Assembly (NCBI RefSeq): GCF_027925525.1
Contig: NZ_BSDJ01000015.1
Span: forward strand, 62,001-126,000
Direction: 5' to 3'
Source: Paenibacillus tyrphae
GTDB taxonomy: Bacteria > Bacillota > Bacilli > Paenibacillales > NBRC-103111
Length of the DNA: 64,000 nucleotides
Below, piece by piece: positions 45,104 to 54,015 of the stretch. The first letter of the stretch is position 1. Every line of letters begins with the position of its first letter. The notes beneath the pieces are model-generated. The model saw only the letters and a list, made by a program, of their open reading frames with translations, was not told the DNA's origin and made no database searches. A program made the position numbers and the translations under genes.

Positions 45104-47398
45104 TCAAAATTTTGGCCACCCGAATACCGGCCTCAGCATCTTGCGCATCCAATAAGCGATTATCGTCCCTGGGTTCCATGAACCGGGATTCTGCAAGTAC
45201 TCCATGTATTGGTCGTTGATAGTATAAGTCCAAGTGGAAGTAGGGCTCTTCAGCCCGAACTTTTCCCACTTCGCCGGATCATTCGAACCTCCGAGCTTTA
45301 CGAGCATATTTGACGACTCTCTATTTATTTTAGCCGGAATTTGCTCGTAGGCTTGGATGATTTGCACATGAAACTCGTCGATCGGATTGCGGTTAGTAAG
45401 GCTCGTCAAATGGATGCTTTCGCAAATGTAAGAAACGTAGGCCAGATGGTCAGCCCAGAACTTGTCGATATAATAAAGCCGTACCCGCTGCTCCGAAGGG
45501 CTCATCGGCGTCTCGCCTTTCAAAATTCCGAGCCGCTCCTCGTATAGAATACGCCGCTGTTCCTCCACCATATCCGAATAACGGTTCAGTTCCTGGCGGA
45601 TATGGAAGTTTTGGCCCATAATAACGCGCTGAATGTGGGCGATATTGCTGCGGAGCACCGACTCCTCGAGAGCATCATCCTGCCTGAGATCGCGATAGGC
45701 GGGCGGAATCACTTTATCGATGCCGAACCGAAGCATCAACTCGTCTTCCAAGCTTACGAAAAATACGGAAGCTCCCGGGTCGCCTTGGCGGCCAGATCGC
45801 CCGCGCAGCTGATTGTCAATCCGCACGCTTTGGTGCATATGCGTTCCAATCACGTACAAGCCGCCTAGCTTGGCGACAACTTCTGCTTGCGTGGGGTTGC
45901 CGCCGCCAAGCCGAATGTCGACGCCGCGTCCCGCCATATTCGTAGACACCGTCACAGCGCCGATTTCTCCCGCTTTGGCGATGATCTCGGCCTCTTCTGC
46001 GTCGTTCTTCGCATTCAGAACATGGCAAGGCACATCGGCAGCCGCCAGCGCCTCCGCCAGAACGTCAGACTCCTCGACGCTTGACGTACCAATGAGAATT
46101 GGACGTCCCGTCGCATGGACGGACGAGATTTCTTGTACAAGCGCCTTAAGCTTGGCTTCTTTATGGGTATAAATCCGGTGCGGAAGGTCGATCCGTATGT
46201 TTGGCCGGTTCGGCGGAATTTGCACGACCTGCAGCCCATAAATATCTTCGAATTCCATTGCGGAAACGTGCGCGGTAGCCGTCATTCCGCAAATCTTCGG
46301 ATATAGGCTAAGGAAGTGTTGAAGGGTGATCGTACCGAGAATTTTCCCGCCGGCTTTCGACTGCAGCCCTTCTTTGGCCGCAAGCGCGGCTTGCAGCCCA
46401 TCCGGCAAATGCCTGTTCTCCGCCACGCGGCCGGTATATTCGTCGATCAGCTCGATTTTACCGTCCCGGACGATGTAATCGACGTCTTTTTTCAATAACG
46501 ATTCCGCATGCAGCGCGCAATTTAACGATATTAACAAATGACTATTATGGCTTTCGTACAAATTGCCGCATCCCAGCAGCGATTCCGCTTTCGCTGAGCC
46601 CGCTTCATTCAAGTAAACGTTCCGCTTGAACTCATCGAAGTCGTAATGCTCATCTTGCTCGAGCTGCCTGGCCACTTCTGCGAAACGAATGCCGTCGTTG
46701 CCGGAAGAGCTCGGCTCGCCGGCAATGACTAGCGGCACTCGCGCTTCGTCAAGAAGCAGTGAATCCGCTTCGTCGACGATGACGTAGTGGAAAGGACGAT
46801 GCACGGTATCGGCTTCGTTTAGTGCGATCGCGTCGCGCAAATAATCAAATCCTGCCTCTTTGGCCGTAACATAGGTTATATCCGCGGCGTACGCTTCCCG
46901 TTTCTCGGACAGGCTCATACCCGCTTGAACCGATTTTACCGTTAACCCGAGGAAACGATAGATCGGGCCCATCCACTCCGCATCCCGATTTGCCAAATAA
47001 TCGTTAAAAGTCAGCACATGAACGCCTTCGCCGGTTAGCGCATGTAGATAAGCAGGCATAACAGCAGACAGCGTTTTTCCTTCTCCGGTATGCTGCTCGA
47101 TCAAAAATCCCTCGTGCAGAGCGATGGCAGCCATGATCTGGACATCATAAGGCTGTAATCCCAGCGTTCTCTTCGCTGCCTCACAAACTAGCGCATAGGC
47201 ATCGACAAGCAGCTCGTCCAAAGGCGTACCCGATTTTGCTTCCTTTTTCAGCCGGAGAGATTCCGCTTGCAGCTGCTTTTCGTCCCATGCTTCCAAATTC
47301 CGTTTCCTGACGAGCTCCGCTTTGTCCCGATAGCCTTTCAGCTTATGCCGGGTATCGCGGTCTTTGAATTCTCGCATCCACTTGACGGCTAAATTCAT
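45104..47398 (-). CDS. secA2: accessory SecA ATPase (SecA2 type)
   Basis: 764 residues, shorter than housekeeping SecA (about 840) and without the C-terminal zinc-binding CxCxSGxxxxxCHx motif. Walker A is GEGKT (105-109) in EQHTGEGKTLSAVMPAYLHA. Walker B/DEAD is VIVDEADSLLLDEAR. The preprotein cross-linking region and GRSGRQGDPGASVFFVSLED are conserved. SecA2 proteins export subsets of surface proteins; in Bacillus anthracis these are S-layer proteins. Two SLH proteins in this window make that role plausible. No secY2 or glycosylation genes adjoin. Confidence 0.9.
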   Translation of the reverse strand: MNLAVKWMREFKDRDTRHKLKGYRDKAELVRKRNLEAWDEKQLQAESLRLKKEAKSGTPLDELLVDAYALVCEAAKRTLGLQPYDVQIMAAIALHEGFLIEQHTGEGKTLSAVMPAYLHALTGEGVHVLTFNDYLANRDAEWMGPIYRFLGLTVKSVQAGMSLSEKREAYAADITYVTAKEAGFDYLRDAIALNEADTVHRPFHYVIVDEADSLLLDEARVPLVIAGEPSSSGNDGIRFAEVARQLEQDEHYDFDEFKRNVYLNEAGSAKAESLLGCGNLYESHNSHLLISLNCALHAESLLKKDVDYIVRDGKIELIDEYTGRVAENRHLPDGLQAALAAKEGLQSKAGGKILGTITLQHFLSLYPKICGMTATAHVSAMEFEDIYGLQVVQIPPNRPNIRIDLPHRIYTHKEAKLKALVQEISSVHATGRPILIGTSSVEESDVLAEALAAADVPCHVLNAKNDAEEAEIIAKAGEIGAVTVSTNMAGRGVDIRLGGGNPTQAEVVAKLGGLYVIGTHMHQSVRIDNQLRGRSGRQGDPGASVFFVSLEDELMLRFGIDKVIPPAYRDLRQDDALEESVLRSNIAHIQRVIMGQNFHIRQELNRYSDMVEEQRRILYEERLGILKGETPMSPSEQRVRLYYIDKFWADHLAYVSYICESIHLTSLTNRNPIDEFHVQIIQAYEQIPAKINRESSNMLVKLGGSNDPAKWEKFGLKSPTSTWTYTINDQYMEYLQNPGSWNPGTIIAYWMRKMLRPVFGWPKF

Positions 47399-47452
47399 CG
47401 GAATTTGATCCCTCCTCGGTAGAAATATGCGATATCATTTGTAAATTTTTCC

Positions 47453-48163
47453 CTATTCATCCTTTAACCGTCGTTGATACAAAACAACAGACACAATCGT
47501 TAATACAACCGTCCATGCCAAAATAATGAGGAGGGGTCTTAATAAATCTCCCGTCGTAAAGCCTATATTTTGTATAGCTAGCAAACGCACAAGTTGAACG
47601 CTTGGTGCATACTCCAGCACTTTGAAGATCGGATAATCTTTCACTAGTAACACTCCCCATGGTGCCCCCGTAAATACGAGCGCCACAGGCATTATAGATA
47701 ATGAGGCTTCAAGTACCGTCTTGGAGAATAAACCGCATATCGTCCCGGCGGCTGTGTATAGAATAATCGAAAAAACGATTGCTGCCACAAACGCCCATAT
47801 ACTAGCAGGCTCATAGCCCAATATATACGTAGCAATAGCCAGAGCAACAGCAGACACGACAAAGACTAAAGTACTTTTACCGATTAAAACATCCATGGTC
47901 GTGGCTGGAGTCATCATTAATGATCGTAAAGTGTTACGCTCCTTTTCTTCCGCAATCAAGCATGCTTGTACTAAACACGTTAGTAACACAAACGAAGTAT
48001 TTAGGAGAAAACCGGCAGCTCCAGGCAAAGACGGGCCTGCACTTCGAAAAAGAAATGCTAAGAGAATTGGAACAATCAGACTAAAGGAGACCCCATAATT
48101 GCGTGAAAATTCTTTGTAATCCTTCACAAATATCGCTCGAGCACGCTTTAATGAGATACTCAT
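47453..48163 (-). CDS. ABC-2 type transporter permease
   Basis: 236 residues with six membrane segments and the ABC-2 hallmark EEKERNTLRSLMMTPATTMDVLIGK. Its ATG overlaps the ATPase stop (ATGA), so translation is coupled. With the upstream ATPase it forms a small exporter of the type used for antimicrobial-peptide or lipid-active compound resistance. A LytTR-type regulator is encoded upstream. Confidence 0.88.
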   Translation of the reverse strand: MSISLKRARAIFVKDYKEFSRNYGVSFSLIVPILLAFLFRSAGPSLPGAAGFLLNTSFVLLTCLVQACLIAEEKERNTLRSLMMTPATTMDVLIGKSTLVFVVSAVALAIATYILGYEPASIWAFVAAIVFSIILYTAAGTICGLFSKTVLEASLSIMPVALVFTGAPWGVLLVKDYPIFKVLEYAPSVQLVRLLAIQNIGFTTGDLLRPLLIILAWTVVLTIVSVVLYQRRLKDE

Positions 48164-49005
48164 AGTAACTCACTTCCTGTCATTTTAATGAAGATATCAC
48201 CTAGACTTGGCTCTTTCGTTTCTAATCGATCAATTAGCCCTCGTTTCATCCAAGCGGCTATTTGATCGGCCGTTCCCTCATCGATCGGGAGCTCGTAGGC
48301 TTCCCCATGGATTAAGTCAACACAAACTACGTTTTCCCGATGCTGTTTTTTAAGTTCCTTGGGTGAGCCGATGGTTTGGATTTGTCCTTGATACAAAATC
48401 GCTACGCGGTTACATATCAATTCGGCCTCAGCCATATCATGCGTAGTTAAAAAAATCGTTGTCCCATTCTCATTTAAGTAGCGTAGGCCTTTATAAATAT
48501 GTGCTGAGTTTACTGGATCTAAAGCCGAAGTAGGTTCATCTAAAAATAATAATTCCGGCTCATGGATAATCGCACATGCCAACATGACACGCTGACGCAT
48601 CCCTTTCGATAAGAGATTGACTTTCTTTTTGCGCTCTCCGCTTAAGTTTACAAACTGCAGCACCTTATCGATCGAAGATCTGGGAAGATCATATAATTGG
48701 CGATACAGCTCTAGATTTTCCTCTATAGTTAATCTCTCATACAGACCACTGTTATCCGTCAAAATGCCAAAGCGCATCTTCTGTGCAGACTGATGCATCA
48801 TCTCCGCTGGCTGGTTAAATACACTTGCCTGTCCACTTGTCGGATTTAATTGCGCCGTTAAAATCTTTATTAATGTTGTTTTTCCTGAACCACTCGGACC
48901 CAGGAAACCAAAAATTTCTCCTTTTGGAATGGAAAAAGACACATCTGCCAATGCGTCCTTATTTCCAAACCTCTTTCGAATATGTTCTACTTGGATAACA
49001 TCCAT
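48160..49005 (-). CDS. ABC transporter ATP-binding protein
   Basis: About 281 residues; ATG 49005 is 9 bases after AAGGAA. Walker A GPSGSGKTTL, signature LLSKGMRQRVMLACAIIHEP, Walker B LLFLDEPTSALD and switch His in FLTTHDMAEAE are intact. It is paired with the ABC-2 permease through an ATGA overlap. The regulator gene upstream carries a degenerate copy of the same type of ATPase domain. Confidence 0.92.
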   Translation of the reverse strand: MDVIQVEHIRKRFGNKDALADVSFSIPKGEIFGFLGPSGSGKTTLIKILTAQLNPTSGQASVFNQPAEMMHQSAQKMRFGILTDNSGLYERLTIEENLELYRQLYDLPRSSIDKVLQFVNLSGERKKKVNLLSKGMRQRVMLACAIIHEPELLFLDEPTSALDPVNSAHIYKGLRYLNENGTTIFLTTHDMAEAELICNRVAILYQGQIQTIGSPKELKKQHRENVVCVDLIHGEAYELPIDEGTADQIAAWMKRGLIDRLETKEPSLGDIFIKMTGSELL

Positions 49006-49143
49006 GAACACCACTTCCTTAGAGTTGATGCCTTAAGCATATAAAGATTGCCTGCCTCCAGCCATCAAAACCCGCCGAAATGTAGCTGTAATCGCCTGAA
49101 TGGTACCATGGAATGCTTGATTGGTTCGATATTGCCCCGGAAA

Positions 49144-50079
49144 TTAAATGTTAAGAAGTGCTTTTAATTCCTGCAATTTTGAACGAGATAACGGAACCAC
49201 GGCATCTTTGCCTGTATTTAATCGCAAGCTGTAGCTATTCTTCGTCCATGTAATAATCTCTCTTACTTTTTGCAGATTAACGATGTAGGATCGATGACAC
49301 CTAAAAAATCCGAAATTTAACAATCTCTGCTCGAGCTCGGTTAGCGTCAAAGCACAGACGTAATTTTCCCCACCCACATGAACAAGGATCGAACCATCTA
49401 TACTTTCTATGTAATCGATTTCGGGCGGGTCAAATAAAATCACTTTGTCATTTCTTTTCGTATAAATCTTCTGCAAGGTTATATTGGCCCGATCTTGTTC
49501 CTGCACTTCCTGCTTATCCTCTTCGGAGTCCCGAATATCCAATGGATGAAATCCGAATTCGTTCAATCGATAAATGGCATCACAGGAAATAAGGGCATCC
49601 TCTAAATTCGAAGTTAAAATTAAAATCTGCTTTTCCTTCGAAAGGTCATCTAAAATCCGTTTAAAATGACGACGATCTTGTTCTTCCAAGTAGAAATAGG
49701 GTTCCTCCAGTACGAGTGTAGGCTGATGCGCAAAAAAGACACGCAGCAACGTCACATACATCCTTTTTGATGAGCTTAGATCCTTGATTTTTACCTTTCG
49801 TTCTTCTTTTAAAGCAAAATAATCCATCAACAGAGCGACATGCTCATTCCTCTCCGTTACTTTGATTAGAAAAGTGATTAGCTCTTCCACCGTTAAACGC
49901 ATATACTCGCCTTGTTGAACTCGAAATAAATAATATTGGGGATGATTCACTAATTGATTCATTAAAAGCTGCTTTCGCTTCAAGTCCGTTAAAATGCCAA
50001 TCGATTGGTTCGATGTCATATTTAATTCGATCTTCGGTAGAAATAATTCCCCATCATCATACACTGGTTGAAATTGCAT
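49144..50079 (-). CDS. LytTR regulator fused to a degenerate ABC ATPase domain
   Basis: About 311 residues from ATG 50079 (GGGAGG 5 bases upstream). Residues ~20-195 follow the order of an ABC ATPase but with a lost Walker A (IGILTDLKRKQLLMNQL), an eroded signature (DLSSSKRMYVTLLRVFFAHQ) and an altered Walker B (TLVLEEPYFYLEEQD). A LytTR DNA-binding domain follows at ~215-311 (YIESIDGSILVHVGGENYVC, FFRCHRSYIVNLQKVREIIT). It heads an operon with a working ABC exporter, which it probably regulates. The dead ATPase domain may bind the exporter's partner or sense its state. Confidence 0.85.
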   Translation of the reverse strand: MQFQPVYDDGELFLPKIELNMTSNQSIGILTDLKRKQLLMNQLVNHPQYYLFRVQQGEYMRLTVEELITFLIKVTERNEHVALLMDYFALKEERKVKIKDLSSSKRMYVTLLRVFFAHQPTLVLEEPYFYLEEQDRRHFKRILDDLSKEKQILILTSNLEDALISCDAIYRLNEFGFHPLDIRDSEEDKQEVQEQDRANITLQKIYTKRNDKVILFDPPEIDYIESIDGSILVHVGGENYVCALTLTELEQRLLNFGFFRCHRSYIVNLQKVREIITWTKNSYSLRLNTGKDAVVPLSRSKLQELKALLNI

Positions 50080-50151
50080 GCCGTCCTCCCGGTCAGTGCC
50101 GCTATAGGATATATATAACAATTATAATGTTGGGATACTTTTTTGTCTTCT

Positions 50152-50334
50152 CTAAGCCATAGGTCGGGAAAATACGATGAGAGAGGATTTTTCATGCAAT
50201 AACGCATTCAAAATTTGGATCGGCTTATTCACTCGCGGTAGATCATAAACATATTTTTGGGGCGGTTCTGCAGGTGGAATCAGGAGATGGATAACTGTCA
50301 TGGAGCGGAGCGGCCGGTTGAGCTCTGCTAGCAA
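50152..50334 (-). pseudogene. possible gene remnant, ~60 codons
   Basis: An open stretch with coding-like composition reads LNRPLRSMTVIHLLIPPAEP, then KYVYDLPRVNKPIQILNALL and ends FSRPMA-stop. It starts without a ribosome site and is preceded in frame by a stop just after the neighbouring gene's end. It may be the 3' end of a deleted gene. Family not recognised; it may equally be chance. Confidence 0.25.
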
Positions 50335-50367
50335 TCGTTTGACTAGAAGGGACTTGAGAATTTATTT

Positions 50368-50859
50368 TTACCCCTTTGTCTTCCTTTCATGCGAAAATCT
50401 GGGTTTCCAAGAAGAAAAGTCAGCCACATAAATTTCGTTAAGAATCAAATCGAGCGGCAAGTGATCTATTACATCAGCAACTTCATCATAAGGCGAAGGA
50501 ATTACAAAAGAAAATCCAAAGTCATCATCAATGATCAGCGAACCATTAAAAATTCGCTGCCTGGATGTCAAGCCCATTATATCCCTTATCGATTGCCCGG
50601 CGTACAAACATCCCTTATAGCGCCCCTTGTAACTTTGATTGCAGCCAATAGAGACGATCAGGCCACTAGAATCTACAACAATTGTCATAGTGCTATCCAA
50701 TGTATATGCAGATCTTACCTCGCCATCGGGAACGGAATATCCTTTAAGCTCAACCCTGTGCCGCGAATATATTTCATCAATATACTCAGATATATTTCTC
50801 CCCAATACAACATTACCCATCGAATACCCCGATATGACTTTCGCATTAAAAGCAATCAC
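50368..50859 (-). CDS. unknown protein, ~163 aa
   Basis: GTG 50859 is favoured because GGAGGG lies 7 bases upstream; an ATG at 50877 is the alternative. Beta-rich soluble protein with GYSMGNVVLGRNISEYIDEI, two cysteines around SIGCNQSYKGRYKGCLYAG, and a C-terminal LDLILNEIYVADFSSWKPRF. No signal peptide. I do not recognise the family; size and composition are compatible with a toxin-immunity protein, but nothing nearby supports that. Confidence 0.55.
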   Translation of the reverse strand: MIAFNAKVISGYSMGNVVLGRNISEYIDEIYSRHRVELKGYSVPDGEVRSAYTLDSTMTIVVDSSGLIVSIGCNQSYKGRYKGCLYAGQSIRDIMGLTSRQRIFNGSLIIDDDFGFSFVIPSPYDEVADVIDHLPLDLILNEIYVADFSSWKPRFSHERKTKG

Positions 50860-50877
50860 CCATGGCCCTCCGTTCAT

Positions 50878-51202
50878 TCTGCCCTATATCGCGTACTACC
50901 GGAATCCTGTGAATTTACCATTTTATCGGGGGCAGTATGCATCACTTATATTGATAAATCAATATCTCCAGCATTAATGAATACCCCAAAGAAATAATTG
51001 GAGTCATCCGTTCGGCTTAGGTGAGTTATGCGGAATTAGAAGCGCATGAAGGATCTCCAGCCGAGCATAACTGCGTAATAAATATAAAAAGAATCCCGTT
51101 TTGATTCGCAAATGCTACGAGAATGAGAAAGTCCCATTTCACGTTAATCTAGCCCGTTTGCGTAACCAAACCCTTTACGCGCCCCTGAGCGGTTAAAGCC
51201 AT
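50878..51202. other. intergenic stretch without gene
   Basis: Holds only an inverted repeat, AGTTATGC (about 51023) with GCATAACT (about 51064), that could act as a terminator for a transcript in either direction. No coding sequence can be supported. Confidence 0.5.
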
Positions 51203-51255
51203 AAATTTCGCCCTATTTATGATACGGTTTACCGTAACGGGGCTTTCGGCGAAAA
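51203..51255 (-). other. rlmH-type attachment-site repeat, copy 5
   Basis: Plus-strand TTTCGCCC, then TATTTATGATACGGTT, then 17 bases to GGCGAAAA. Core differs from the rlmH copy at two positions. Both inverted arms are present, as expected at a cassette-cassette or cassette-chromosome junction. Confidence 0.65.
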
Positions 51256-51441
51256 TGCGAAAGGAGCTTGCCTCGCAAGCTCAGAATATTTGCTAGCCCA
51301 ATCTTTGGTGTTTGGAATTGCAGTCAAGCTTGTCAGTCATCCCTACTATGATAATCATAATTCCCTACAGGTAGGTTTATTTCGCCACTTTGAGGTTTGA
51401 GCTATTTTTCGCTTGGCTCCGAATAGCTGGATTTTGTAAAG

Positions 51442-51663
51442 TCATTTTTGCTTGTTTTTGAGATTATTTAGTCCTATAAATTGCTCCAGTGATTTTGGAA
51501 ATATGTCTTCACCAAAATCAGACTTTCTTTTTAATGCATTCCAAATCCCTGAGCTATTTTTATCATTGGATTCATACCCGATGGCAGATTCTAATTTCGG
51601 AATATTAAAATGTAAATTATTTAAAGAAGCCTCATTTATTAGTCTCCAATTTGTAGTTATCAT
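51442..51663 (-). CDS. small AT-rich ORF, 73 aa, possible fragment
   Basis: Reads NWRLINEASLNNLHFNIPKL, then SSGIWNALKRKSDFGEDIFP and a basic C-terminus. GAGG precedes the ATG by one base only, too close for efficient initiation. AT-rich composition differs from most of the window. It is the only candidate coding sequence between attachment-like repeats 4 and 5. I do not recognise the family; it may be the tail of a lost gene. Confidence 0.35.
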   Translation of the reverse strand: MITTNWRLINEASLNNLHFNIPKLESAIGYESNDKNSSGIWNALKRKSDFGEDIFPKSLEQFIGLNNLKNKQK

Positions 51664-51873
51664 GCCTCGTTTCGTTTGATCACTCAGGGACTCAACCGAG
51701 TCTTTAATGGAACATGTAACTCGTCACCATTAGCACAATCATACCATGAAATTGGGAAACATTGTCGTTTTAGGTGGTATAAAAATCCCACTAAAGCCTA
51801 TCTCTAGTGGGATAAACATATTTCTATAGCACCTTTCTTCACACTTTGGAAGGTCTCTACACCCTTCTTGTCA

Positions 51874-51930
51874 CTCAAATTTTTCGCCCTACTTATGGTA
51901 CGGTTCTCCATATCATCTCTAAGGCGAATT
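51874..51930 (-). other. rlmH-type attachment-site repeat, copy 4
   Basis: Plus-strand TTTTTCGCCC, ACTTATGGTACGGTTC (one change from the rlmH copy), then 16 bases to GGCGAATT. Outer sequence CTCAAATTTTTCGCC also matches the flank of the rlmH site (TCAATTTTTCGCC). Confidence 0.7.
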
Positions 51931-51967
51931 ATAGGAGACCTAGTTGGATGGTTCCGAGGGTTGTAAT

Positions 51968-53707
51968 CTAAAGTAACTTAATCAGCTCTTCCAGCTCATC
52001 AATCAATCCTTTTGCACGTTCAAAATCAGTATCTTTTAAAGCCAATTCTATTTTCATTTCAACTGATTTTTTCTTTTGTTCCGTTTCTAAATAGTCTCTA
52101 TCAAAATGACTAGCATAAATCATCCGTCTAAATTTTGGCATACTCATTTTTCTAATCGTCTTATCGTCAATAATTAAAACATAATCCATACCATTTACAA
52201 CAGAATAGAAATCATGAGAAATCATGAGAATTGCACCCTTAAATTCTTTTATGGCTTTCTCCAGCGCTATTTGTGTATAGGTATCTAAATGGCTTGTCGG
52301 TTCATCAAGAAGCAATACGTTAGCTTTACTGGCAGAAACTTTAGCCAATTGAAGTATATTTTTTTCTCCACCAGATAAAGATTCTATCTTTTGACTAACG
52401 ATCTCTCCTTCAAAGCCATAGTTGGAAAGATACAATCTGATCTCATCATAAGTTTTAAACCCCGCATCGATGAATTCTTCTAGTATTGTATTAGAATCCT
52501 TTAGCATTTCACCTTGAAGCTGAGATAAATAAGCCACTTTAACATCAGCATTTATTTCAATTGAATCATGATTATTTTTAAAAATCTCCCGAAGTAAGGT
52601 CGTTTTCCCGGTACCGTTTGAACCGATAATAGCTACTTTATCAGTAGATTTTATCTCAAAGTTAACATTGTCTAAAAGCAGCTCATCAAAGCCAACACTA
52701 TAATTATTGACATTTACAACAATGGTATCTTCAATTTCATTATCAATACCAAAACTGATATTCGGTTGCTTAATATCAACAAATGGTGCTTTAATTCTAC
52801 GCGCTTCCAATCTTTCATGAAATTTAACTCTAGCTTTTAACGTTCTCCCTCTTGATGCTTCAGAATTATTAGTTGCGATAGCTCTAAGATTATTGATGAT
52901 GTTCTCGTTTCTCTCAATCTCTTCATGCTCAGCAACTGCGAGTTCTTGTAACTCAATTTTTGTCTGAAGTAATGAAAAGTTATACTCAATATATCGCCCA
53001 TCAAACTCTTGGATCTCCATGTTTTCAAGGTGTATAATTTTGTTGAAACAATGATTCAATAGATATCGGCTGTGCGTAACAACTAGCAGCATTCCTTTGT
53101 GAGAATTAATAAGTTTTTTTAGCGCATTTAGGTTTTCGAAGTCTAAAAACACATCCGGTTCGTCCATAATCATTAAGTCAGGACGATTAAGCATTTCCTT
53201 TATCACTTGAATAAGTTTGAATTCCCCGCCGCTCAGGTCGGTTACCTTAAGATCTCTTCGCTTCATGAGGTTTGCTAGACTTAGCTGCTTATGAATGTTA
53301 CTTTCAAAATCATTCCCGCCCATTGCATCAAATGCGTCTAAAGCTAATTGATACTTTTCGAGTAAAGATTCTATATCTGATGAAGTTTCCATTTCCGTGC
53401 AAATCGATTGAATTTCATTTTGGATCTTTATAAATTGTTCTCCTATATATTCAAAAACTGTTGTTTCTTTAGTGTTGTCTAGTTCCGAGAACTGACTTAC
53501 ATATCCAATTGTGCAATCGGGGTCTATCTCTAATTTGCCATCGAAAAGATATCTTTCTGGGTCCATCAGTATATCTATCAATGTACTTTTCCCACTACCA
53601 CTTGTTCCTATAAAAGCGCAATGTTGTGCTTCATCTAACGTAAATGAAATGTTGTTATATAGTTCTTTTTGAGGAAATGAGAAGGATAAGCGTTCAGCTT
53701 TTATCAT
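51968..53707 (-). CDS. ABC-F family ATPase (AT-rich)
   Basis: 579 residues from ATG 53707 (AAAGG 8 bases upstream). Two ABC domains without membrane segments: Walker A GTSGSGKSTLID and GSNGTGKTTLLR, signatures LSGGEFKLIQV and LSGGEKNILQL, Walker B LMIMDEPDVFLD and VLLLDEPTSHLD. A linker rich in charged residues follows the first domain, and a C-terminal helical hairpin ends it. ABC-F proteins act on the ribosome; several confer antibiotic resistance by ribosome protection. Composition is distinctly AT-rich (18 G+C of 60 at 52681-52740) against the neighbouring ABC-F gene, suggesting separate acquisition. Lies between attachment-like repeats 3 and 4. Confidence 0.88.
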   Translation of the reverse strand: MIKAERLSFSFPQKELYNNISFTLDEAQHCAFIGTSGSGKSTLIDILMDPERYLFDGKLEIDPDCTIGYVSQFSELDNTKETTVFEYIGEQFIKIQNEIQSICTEMETSSDIESLLEKYQLALDAFDAMGGNDFESNIHKQLSLANLMKRRDLKVTDLSGGEFKLIQVIKEMLNRPDLMIMDEPDVFLDFENLNALKKLINSHKGMLLVVTHSRYLLNHCFNKIIHLENMEIQEFDGRYIEYNFSLLQTKIELQELAVAEHEEIERNENIINNLRAIATNNSEASRGRTLKARVKFHERLEARRIKAPFVDIKQPNISFGIDNEIEDTIVVNVNNYSVGFDELLLDNVNFEIKSTDKVAIIGSNGTGKTTLLREIFKNNHDSIEINADVKVAYLSQLQGEMLKDSNTILEEFIDAGFKTYDEIRLYLSNYGFEGEIVSQKIESLSGGEKNILQLAKVSASKANVLLLDEPTSHLDTYTQIALEKAIKEFKGAILMISHDFYSVVNGMDYVLIIDDKTIRKMSMPKFRRMIYASHFDRDYLETEQKKKSVEMKIELALKDTDFERAKGLIDELEELIKLL

Positions 53708-54015
53708 AGTATTACCTTTCTTTATAACTAAAATAGTGATTATCATTAGATGTTTTGCAGAACATAGGTTTTACAACCAACTTCAATCCATTGGTATCCC
53801 CTCTGATTCCGGAATTCCCCACGTTCCATACCTGCCGGAATAGATCAATCCTACTCCAGTGTAACAGGAATCCCATACAAGTATCCCTTTGACCGTTCTA
53901 ATAAAACCATCTGGCCGTCTGGCCAAGTTGTCCAGGGAAGGCATGGTTGAACATACTCTCCAACGTGCCGCTATTTGTAGTCAACGCTGAGAGGTATCGA
54001 GAGAGCCCTTCTCTC

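Noticed and set aside
44796..45269. Minus-strand frame downstream of secA2
   Set aside because: It overlaps the secA2 end and the dehydrogenase 3' end in other frames and spans the secA2 terminator, so it is not credible as a gene.
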